From Nitrospinota bacterium (GTDB taxonomy: Bacteria; Nitrospinota_A; JADGAW01), in assembly GCA_015231815.1 (NCBI GenBank), contig JADGAW010000051.1, positions 1 through 11,344 of the forward strand: a stretch of 11,344 nt of DNA, given 5' to 3'. The notes under the pieces were generated by a model. The model made no database searches and was not told where the DNA came from. It was given only the letters and a program-made list of their open reading frames with translations. Positions 1 to 5,198 of this stretch are shown here, piece after piece (position 1 is the stretch's first letter; the number at the start of each line of letters is the position of its first letter). The position numbers and the translations under genes are program-made.

Positions 1-560
1 CTTCATGTACCACAAATTGTCTTGCTCCCATCGTAAAGGTTCTTGACAGGGAATGGGGTATTAAACATGGTTATATGACCACCATTCATTCATATACCAA
101 TGATCAAAAAATTCTCGACCTTCCTCATTCAGATTTAAGAAGGGGAAGAGCAGCGGCAGTCTCGATAATTCCTACAACAACTGGAGCGGCAAAAGCGGTT
201 TCACTCGTTTTGCCAAATGTTGCAGGAAAACTTGATGGCTGCGCAATAAGGGTTCCAACACCAAATGTCTCTCTGGTTGATTTGGTTTGTGAGCTTGAAA
301 ATGATGCTACTTCAGAAGAAATAAATGCTGCGCTAAAAAAAGCAGCTGAAAGTGAAATGAAAGGTTTTCTTGAATATACGGAAAAACCGTTGGTGTCAAT
401 AGATTATAATGGCAATTCAGCATCATCAACTATCGACGCACTTTCAACCAAGGTTGTTGATAAACGATGTGCTACCGTACTCTCTTGGTACGATAATGAA
501 ACAGGTTACTCAACGAGAGTTGCAGACCTCATAAATCTTATTATTTCAAAAGGGTTATAA
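1..560 (+). CDS. gap: Glyceraldehyde-3-phosphate dehydrogenase, 3' part (5' end outside window)
   Basis: Catalyses oxidative phosphorylation of glyceraldehyde 3-phosphate to 1,3-bisphosphoglycerate with NAD(P)+ in the cytosol. The reading frame is open from base 3 and enters the window inside the active-site block SCTTNCLAP; the catalytic cysteine codon is at 6-8. The general-base histidine follows in TTIHSYTND (codon 87-89). Other family blocks are the phosphate-binding stretch IIPTTTGAAKAV, then RVPTPNVSLVDL, and the C-terminal SWYDNETGYSTRV. The Rossmann NAD-binding half lies upstream of the window, so cofactor preference cannot be judged. The ATG at 75 is an internal Met, not the start, because the active-site Cys lies before it. 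The 67-base gap to pgk shows no terminator, and with tpiA and secG downstream this looks like one glycolytic operon. Confidence 0.97.
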   Translation, partial: SCTTNCLAPIVKVLDREWGIKHGYMTTIHSYTNDQKILDLPHSDLRRGRAAAVSIIPTTTGAAKAVSLVLPNVAGKLDGCAIRVPTPNVSLVDLVCELENDATSEEINAALKKAAESEMKGFLEYTEKPLVSIDYNGNSASSTIDALSTKVVDKRCATVLSWYDNETGYSTRVADLINLIISKGL

Positions 561-627
561 ATTTATGAGAGCAGATGTCTTGCATTAAAGATATCCGCAT
601 CATTACAATACACATAACGTTATTATT

Positions 628-1815
628 ATGAATAAATCAACCATAGGTGATATCGACTTAAAAGGGAAAAGATGCTTTGTTCGTGTAGATTTTAATGTTC
701 CCTTTAATGATGAGCAGGAGATAACTGACGATTCCAGAATGGTCGGGGCTCTTCCAACAATCAATCATCTCATTAAAGATGGTGCTAAGGTAATTCTTGC
801 ATCTCACATGGGAAGACCAAAAGGGGAAAGAAATCCTGAGTATAGTCTTAAACTTGTTCTTGAAAGACTAAAAGCGTTAATAGGAAAAGATGTTATTTTT
901 GTTGATGATTGTATTGGAGAAGAGGTCAATGCTACGATTGCTTCCATGAAAGAAGGTGATGTTCTTTTACTTGAAAATGTACGTTTTTACAAGGAAGAGA
1001 CAGCAAACGATGAAAACTTTAGCAAGCAACTAGCTGAATCTATTGATGTTTTCGTTAATGATGCTTTTGGAGCTGCACATAGAGCTCATGCTTCAACAGC
1101 AGGAATTGCCCGGTTTGTCGGAGTATCCGTTGCGGGACTCTTAATGGAAAAAGAAATTAACTACTTTAATAAAGCTGTTGCAAACCCAGAGCGTCCGTTG
1201 GTTGGTATTCTCGGCGGAGCAAAAGCAGAAGGAAAAATTGAAGTGCTCAATAAACTTGCTGAAAAGCTGGATAAAGTAATTATTAGTGGGGGGCTTGCTT
1301 TTACCTTTATGAAAGCAATGGGGGCGGAAGTTGGGAACTCTCTTGTGAGCAACGATTTAATTGATAAAGCCAAGGAAATAATAACTAAGATGGACAAGCT
1401 TAATGTGGAATATTTTTTTCCTGTTGACTTTGTTGTTGCTAAGGAATTTAAGGCTGACGCAGCAACTCAACTGGTTTCGGCAACTGCGATTCCTTCAGAC
1501 TCTATGGCATTGGATATTGGCCCGGAAAGTTCAAAGCTTTTTGCCGATGCATTGCAGGATGCTAAAACTATTGTCTGGAATGGTCCAATGGGAGCATTTG
1601 AAATGGAAGCCTTCAGCAAAGGAACATATAACCTTGTTGATGCGGTAACGAAAACAGGTGCTTTAACAATAATTGGAGGCGGAGATTCCGGTGTTGCTGT
1701 CAAGAATGCCGGCGCAGTGGATAAAATTTCCTATATATCTACTGGCGGCGGAGCATTTTTGGAATTGTTGGAGGGAAAAACGTTGCCGGGAATTGAATGT
1801 TTAAACGAAAAATAA
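628..1815 (+). CDS. pgk: Phosphoglycerate kinase
   Basis: Transfers the acyl phosphate of 1,3-bisphosphoglycerate to ADP, giving ATP and 3-phosphoglycerate. The 395-residue length is normal for bacterial PGK. Visible motifs are RVDFNVP (19-25), the substrate arginine in DDSR (R37), SHMGRPKG (59-66), LLLENVRFYKEE, the nucleotide-site ILGGAK with its conserved Lys, IVWNGPMGAFE, GGGDSGVAV and the C-terminal STGGGAFLELLEGK. Two blocks deviate from the usual consensus: GGAKAEGK where GGAKVSDK or GGAKVSGK is common, and GGGAF where GGGAS is common. The catalytic residues I can locate are present, so the enzyme is probably active. The start is set by the family N-terminus (MNKSTIGDIDLKGKRCFVR). No purine-rich ribosome site precedes ATG 628, whose upstream sequence is ACGTTATTATT. 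The stop lies 8 bases before the tpiA start. Confidence 0.97.
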   Translation: MNKSTIGDIDLKGKRCFVRVDFNVPFNDEQEITDDSRMVGALPTINHLIKDGAKVILASHMGRPKGERNPEYSLKLVLERLKALIGKDVIFVDDCIGEEVNATIASMKEGDVLLLENVRFYKEETANDENFSKQLAESIDVFVNDAFGAAHRAHASTAGIARFVGVSVAGLLMEKEINYFNKAVANPERPLVGILGGAKAEGKIEVLNKLAEKLDKVIISGGLAFTFMKAMGAEVGNSLVSNDLIDKAKEIITKMDKLNVEYFFPVDFVVAKEFKADAATQLVSATAIPSDSMALDIGPESSKLFADALQDAKTIVWNGPMGAFEMEAFSKGTYNLVDAVTKTGALTIIGGGDSGVAVKNAGAVDKISYISTGGGAFLELLEGKTLPGIECLNEK

Positions 1816-1820
1816 AGGGA
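1814..1820 (+). promoter_or_regulatory. Ribosome binding site that fixes the tpiA start
   Basis: AAAGGGA overlaps the last bases of the pgk stop codon and sits 3 bases before ATG 1824. It favours ATG 1824 over the in-frame ATG at 1797, which lies inside pgk and would add nine residues (MFKRKIKGT) not seen in this family. The overlap suggests translational coupling of tpiA to pgk. Confidence 0.7.
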
Positions 1821-1823
1821 ACT

Positions 1824-2585
1824 ATGAGAAAAAATATTATTGCAGGAAACTGGAAAATGAATTCTTCTTCGGAAGAAGGAAGATCCCTTGTTAAAGGGGT
1901 TCTTGATGGAATACATGAACTAAAGAAAACGACGGTAATCTTTTCACCTCCTTTTCTTTATTTAAAAGAAATAAAAGACGTAATTAATAACAGGGAAAAC
2001 GTAAGTATTTCCGCACAAAATATGAGTCAACAGGAAAATGGAGCATTTACCGGAGAGGTATCTCATTCAATGTTAAAGGATATTGGCTGTGACTATGTAA
2101 TTCTGGGACATTCAGAAAGAAGACAATATTATGGTGAAACAAATGAAATTGTGAATGAAAAAGTTTTAAAAGCTCTGGCTAACAACATAAAACCTATTCT
2201 CTGTGTAGGAGAAACATTTGAAGAATATGAGGCGGGTAAAACCCTTAGTGTTATTAAGGAACAGGTAACAAAAGGTTTAAACTCAGTCTCTGAAGGAGAT
2301 ATGAGTTCTGTCGTCCTTGCCTATGAACCTGTTTGGGCAATTGGTACAGGAAAAACATCAACCCCGGAAAATGCTGATAATGTACATGGTGAAATAAGAA
2401 AAATCGTGGAAAGCCTGTATAATAGCTCTGTTTCAAATAGTCTCCAAATACTTTATGGAGGAAGTGTTAAGGCTTCAAATAGCGAAAGTTTACTTGCTAT
2501 GGAGAATATTGATGGTGCTCTTGTTGGAGGTGCAAGCTTAAAGGTTGACGAATTTGTCGGTATTATTAAATCATCAGAACAATAG
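1824..2585 (+). CDS. tpiA: Triosephosphate isomerase
   Basis: Interconverts dihydroxyacetone phosphate and glyceraldehyde 3-phosphate. With the start at 1824 the protein is 253 residues, the usual TIM length, and opens with the family N-terminus MRKNIIAGNWKMN containing catalytic Lys11. The catalytic histidine lies in YVILGHSERR (His96), the catalytic glutamate in AYEPVWAIGTGK (Glu168), and the flexible loop 6 directly after it (about 171-177). The phosphate-binding ILYGGSVK (209-216) and GALVGGASL (231-239) close the barrel. All active-site residues are present. It is 8 bases after pgk and 9 bases before secG, consistent with one transcript. Confidence 0.97.
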   Translation: MRKNIIAGNWKMNSSSEEGRSLVKGVLDGIHELKKTTVIFSPPFLYLKEIKDVINNRENVSISAQNMSQQENGAFTGEVSHSMLKDIGCDYVILGHSERRQYYGETNEIVNEKVLKALANNIKPILCVGETFEEYEAGKTLSVIKEQVTKGLNSVSEGDMSSVVLAYEPVWAIGTGKTSTPENADNVHGEIRKIVESLYNSSVSNSLQILYGGSVKASNSESLLAMENIDGALVGGASLKVDEFVGIIKSSEQ

Positions 2586-2594
2586 AGAGGAAAT

Positions 2595-2999
2595 ATGGAA
2601 ACATTTATAACTGTGCTTCATGTTTTTATTGCACTTGCAATAATTGGCGTAATTTTACTTCAGGAAGGTAAAGCAGGAATGGGCGTATCTTTTGGCGGCG
2701 GCTCAAACTCTTCTGTTTTTGGAAGTTCGGGAGCAGGAAACTTTCTTGTAAAGGTTACCGTTGTGCTTGCAATTATTTTTGCCGTAACATCAGTTACCTT
2801 ATCTATTTATGGACCTAACCAGAATATTTCTTCAGTTATGGAGAGAGTAAAATCAACTCCAACTCCGATTAAAAGTGTTGTTGCAGCGAAGAATGCTGAT
2901 AAAGAAGCAAGTGATGCTAAAGCTGAAGCTACAAAAGAAATTGCAAAGAGTAAGGAAGTTGTAGAACAAACTTCTGAGAAATCCGAGAAAAAAGAATAA
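2595..2999 (+). CDS. secG: Preprotein translocase subunit SecG
   Basis: Small membrane subunit of the SecYEG channel that assists SecA-driven protein export. The N-terminal 73 residues carry the family pattern: transmembrane helix 1 (about 4-22) ending in ILLQEGK, the cytoplasmic loop GMGVSFGGGSNSSVFGSSGAGNF (28-50, glycine/serine rich), and transmembrane helix 2 (about 52-72). Residues 73-134 form a charged Ala/Lys/Glu/Ser tail, longer than in minimal SecG but of a kind common in proteobacterial homologues. An AGAGG site precedes ATG 2595. secG directly behind tpiA is a widespread gene order and need not mean functional coupling with glycolysis. Confidence 0.95.
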   Translation: METFITVLHVFIALAIIGVILLQEGKAGMGVSFGGGSNSSVFGSSGAGNFLVKVTVVLAIIFAVTSVTLSIYGPNQNISSVMERVKSTPTPIKSVVAAKNADKEASDAKAEATKEIAKSKEVVEQTSEKSEKKE

Positions 3000-3052
3000 A
3001 ACTATTATATAATTATTTTTTTGCAAAATTTTGAATCAATATTCATTCTTAT

Positions 3053-3058
3053 AAAGGG
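3053..3058 (+). promoter_or_regulatory. Ribosome binding site that fixes the cytochrome start
   Basis: AAAGGG lies 7 bases before ATG 3066. It supports starting there rather than at the in-frame TTG 3021, which would place 15 non-signal-like residues in front of a good signal peptide. The ATG at 3061 is out of frame. Confidence 0.6.
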
Positions 3059-3065
3059 TAATGGC

Positions 3066-3827
3066 ATGAAAAAAATCGTTTTACCTCTCTTGTTTGCGGC
3101 ATTTTGTCTTTTTGCGACATTCTCAGCGCAAAGTACAGAGGCAAAAGAAAAAAACCAATGTGTGGAATGTCATCAGTCTATTAATGACGGCAGTATTGTT
3201 CAGAAAGAGTACAACGATTATAAAAAAAGCAATCATGCTCAAAAAGGGGTAACCTGTGATAAATGTCATGGTGGCTATGCAGATCAAAAAGATAAGGAAA
3301 TTGCTCATCGGGGGGTAAGACCAGCTAATGACCGAGAAAGTCTTGTCCATTTTCAAAAAATACCTTCTACCTGTGGTAAGTGTCATAGAGCCGAGGAAGA
3401 TGCTTTTATTTCCAGTAAGCATTTTAAGAAACTCTCAACGTCAGGTAAAGGTCCAAACTGTGTAACATGTCACACTCCTAAAAAAGCCAGAATTTTAACT
3501 TCAGAAGTTGTAAGGTTTCTTTGCAGAGAGTGTCACAATAAAGATTCTTCCTATACTTCAAACAAGCTTACATCAATTCCAGCAGATGCACAGAATACCT
3601 TAACTCTTTTTGAGAAGACAACACTGAACGCAGATTGGTTAGGCGAGTATCTCTCTTTGGCTACAAAAACAAAGGATGTTTCATCTCAGCAGAAGCAATA
3701 TCAGGATCTTAAACGTAAAGTTAAACGTGCGAAGGTAGATTGGCATCATTTTAAAATTTATGATACTCAGGTGACTTTAAGAGAACTTTTACACGAAGCT
3801 GAGGATATTAAAGAATCCATAAAGTAA
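3066..3827 (+). CDS. Exported pentahaem c-type cytochrome
   Basis: Predicted periplasmic electron-transfer protein of 253 residues. Residues 1 to about 26 form a signal peptide: MKK, a hydrophobic core, and a possible signal peptidase I site after A26 (TEA). Five CXXCH haem-attachment motifs follow: CVECH (32-36), CDKCH (64-68), CGKCH (103-107), CVTCH (132-136) and CRECH (153-157). Histidines outside the motifs, at 57, 81, 95 and 119 plus the pair in DWHHF near residue 230, could be distal ligands. The last 95 or so residues have no haem motif and look helical and charged. No catalytic signature identifies a specific reductase, so electron carrier is the safest description. The gene has its own ribosome site, lies 66 bases after secG, and is closed by a strong terminator. 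It could be read from the upstream operon or from a weak local promoter; I see no convincing one. Confidence 0.88.
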   Translation: MKKIVLPLLFAAFCLFATFSAQSTEAKEKNQCVECHQSINDGSIVQKEYNDYKKSNHAQKGVTCDKCHGGYADQKDKEIAHRGVRPANDRESLVHFQKIPSTCGKCHRAEEDAFISSKHFKKLSTSGKGPNCVTCHTPKKARILTSEVVRFLCRECHNKDSSYTSNKLTSIPADAQNTLTLFEKTTLNADWLGEYLSLATKTKDVSSQQKQYQDLKRKVKRAKVDWHHFKIYDTQVTLRELLHEAEDIKESIK

Positions 3828-3835
3828 TACCACTC

Positions 3836-3871
3836 TTCTCTGGCAGGGAGTTCCCTGCCAGAGAATCTTTT
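3836..3871 (+). terminator. Rho-independent terminator after the cytochrome gene
   Basis: A perfect 13-bp inverted repeat (3836-3848 TTCTCTGGCAGGG with 3853-3865 CCCTGCCAGAGAA) encloses a 4-base loop AGTT and is followed by TCTTTT. It lies 8 bases after the cytochrome stop. It ends the + strand block gap-pgk-tpiA-secG-cytochrome and insulates the next gene. Confidence 0.9.
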
Positions 3872-3895
3872 CTATATAACCTTCACCCATCTTAA

Positions 3896-4777
3896 ATGCA
3901 GGCTTTGGTTTTATCCGCCGGCTTAGGAACAAGGCTTTTGCCTATCACCAACTTTTTTCCCAAACCACTTCTTCCCATCTCTTATGAAACGCCCTTATTG
4001 CGTTTTATTATCCAAAACCTAAAGCACCATTCAATCAAGAACATAAATATTAACTGTTTTCATAAGAAAGAGCAGTTTATAGAATTTAAAAATAAATTTT
4101 ATTTACATGATGATAACGTTTCTCTTATCATTGAGGAAGAACTTCTCAATACCGCTGGTAGTCTCATACATGCAAAACAATATCTAACTGATGCTACCTT
4201 TTGGGTTTGTAACGGGGATATCTTTGTTAAGCCAAACTTTCATGAAATTATGAAACAACATCGGGAAAAAAAAGGAATTGCAAATCTTTTGCTCGGTAAG
4301 TTGGGGAAAAAAAAAGTTACTCCTGTCGAAATGAACAAAGATGGATTAATTACTGCAATAGGAAATAAAACAAGAAAAGGGTACAAAGTAAAGAAAAAAA
4401 ACAAACGGTTGTATTTTTATACAGGTGTTCAACTGTTGGAGCAGGATTGCTTTAACTATATACCCGAAGGAAACAAAGAGTCATTAACCAACGTCCTTTT
4501 TTATAAGTGGCTTGAAGAAGATGTACCGTTTTATGGCTTTATTCATGATGGTATCTGGAGTGATATTGGAACTCCACAATCATATCTTAAGCTCAATTTC
4601 AAAATCAATAAAGGAAAAAAACTCCTCGACTACAGTGATGGAGCAAAAGTTAATAAAGGAGTAAAAGTAAATAATGTTATTTGTTTGAGAAAATCGGTAA
4701 TAAGGGAGAACCTTAAGAAGAAAATTATAATAAATTCTGAAGTGAGTTATGACAAGAGTGAAAGTATAATAATTTGA
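3896..4777 (+). CDS. Sugar-1-phosphate nucleotidyltransferase (NDP-sugar pyrophosphorylase family)
   Basis: Predicted to couple a sugar-1-phosphate to an NTP, giving an NDP-sugar and pyrophosphate, in the cytosol. The 293-residue protein begins with the nucleotide-binding signature LSAGLGTRLLP (6-16) and FPKPLLPI (21-28). The metal-binding aspartate is in CNGDIF (D108) and the sugar-site block is WSDIGTPQSYLKLN (221-234). The C-terminal 50 residues are lysine-rich with a short KVNKGVKVNNVICLRKSVI stretch suggesting at most a rudimentary beta-helix. LLNTAGSL (83-90) stands where many relatives have a GTGGGL-like loop. The substrate cannot be read from sequence; mannose-1-P guanylyltransferase-like, MurU-like and glucose-1-P enzymes are all possible. 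ATG 3896 is set by homology. There is no Shine-Dalgarno sequence before it (CACCCATCTTAA), and the gene begins only 25 bases after the terminator. Confidence 0.85.
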   Translation: MQALVLSAGLGTRLLPITNFFPKPLLPISYETPLLRFIIQNLKHHSIKNININCFHKKEQFIEFKNKFYLHDDNVSLIIEEELLNTAGSLIHAKQYLTDATFWVCNGDIFVKPNFHEIMKQHREKKGIANLLLGKLGKKKVTPVEMNKDGLITAIGNKTRKGYKVKKKNKRLYFYTGVQLLEQDCFNYIPEGNKESLTNVLFYKWLEEDVPFYGFIHDGIWSDIGTPQSYLKLNFKINKGKKLLDYSDGAKVNKGVKVNNVICLRKSVIRENLKKKIIINSEVSYDKSESIII

Positions 4778-4801
4778 TTATAGACAAACGACTTATATAA
4801 G
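4774..4801 (+). promoter_or_regulatory. Candidate sigma-70 promoter for the STAS gene
   Basis: TTGATT (4774-4779) and TATAAG (4796-4801) are separated by 16 bases and lie upstream of the STAS-domain gene. The -35 element overlaps the stop codon of the preceding gene. In AT-rich DNA such matches arise by chance, so this is only a candidate. Confidence 0.35.
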
Positions 4802-4847
4802 GATTATATTTTGTTGGTTATTAATACGCTTAAAAGGAGTATAAGGT

Positions 4848-5192
4848 ATGTTGAAAATAACAGAAGAGTTTGAAGGTGGAGATTATTTAATTGTTAGCGT
4901 AGAAGGATTAAAAGAATTTAAGTATGGCAATGAACTAAGCAGCTTACTCAAGCAATATGCTGAAAAGGTAAATAAGGCTTTAATTATTGATTTGGATAAA
5001 GTAACGTTTATTCATTCTATGTTTATTAATAGCCTTGTGGTCACAAGAAATCTGCTTCATGAAAAGGGTATTGAACTGTGGCTGTTTAACGTAAATGATG
5101 CTGTCTCTCAAGTTCTGACAGTTACAAATATCGATAAGATTGTTAAAGTATTACCCGATAGAAAAGCTTTAGATAAACAGATAAACTCATAG
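4848..5192 (+). CDS. STAS-domain protein (anti-sigma-factor antagonist-like)
   Basis: A 114-residue single-domain protein. The pattern of a beta strand (YLIVSVEG), a helix with a charged face (GNELSSLLKQYAEKV), the strand ALIIDLDKVTFI and a following helix matches the STAS fold of SpoIIAA/RsbV-type antagonists. In those, a partner kinase phosphorylates a serine in a DSSG motif. Here the equivalent stretch is IHSMFINSL, so the phosphorylatable position is kept as Ser57 while Asp, the second Ser and Gly are replaced. A good AAGGAG (4834-4839) precedes ATG 4848 by 8 bases. No RsbW-type kinase or sigma factor is in the window; the convergent histidine kinase next door is the only signalling neighbour. 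A stand-alone role in sigma-factor or phosphorelay control is an inference. Confidence 0.8.
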   Translation: MLKITEEFEGGDYLIVSVEGLKEFKYGNELSSLLKQYAEKVNKALIIDLDKVTFIHSMFINSLVVTRNLLHEKGIELWLFNVNDAVSQVLTVTNIDKIVKVLPDRKALDKQINS

Positions 5193-5198
5193 CGTTTA

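Noticed and set aside
1161..1397. Minus-strand open frame opposite pgk
   Set aside because: It is a shadow of the pgk coding sequence with no family resemblance or ribosome site. The same holds for 1403-1648 (+), 1467-1703 (-) and 1731-1916 (-).
1797..1823. Extended tpiA start at 1797
   Set aside because: It lies within pgk, lacks a ribosome site and adds residues foreign to the TIM N-terminus, while ATG 1824 has AAAGGGA and the family start.
3004..3022. AT palindrome ATTATATAAT followed by a T-tract after secG, considered as a terminator
   Set aside because: The stem is only A-T pairs with no room for a loop, so a stable terminator hairpin is unlikely.
3123..3422. Minus-strand 99-codon open frame opposite the cytochrome gene
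   Set aside because: Its hydrophobic look arises from antisense reading of Lys-rich codons; the sense frame has five CXXCH motifs and a signal peptide.
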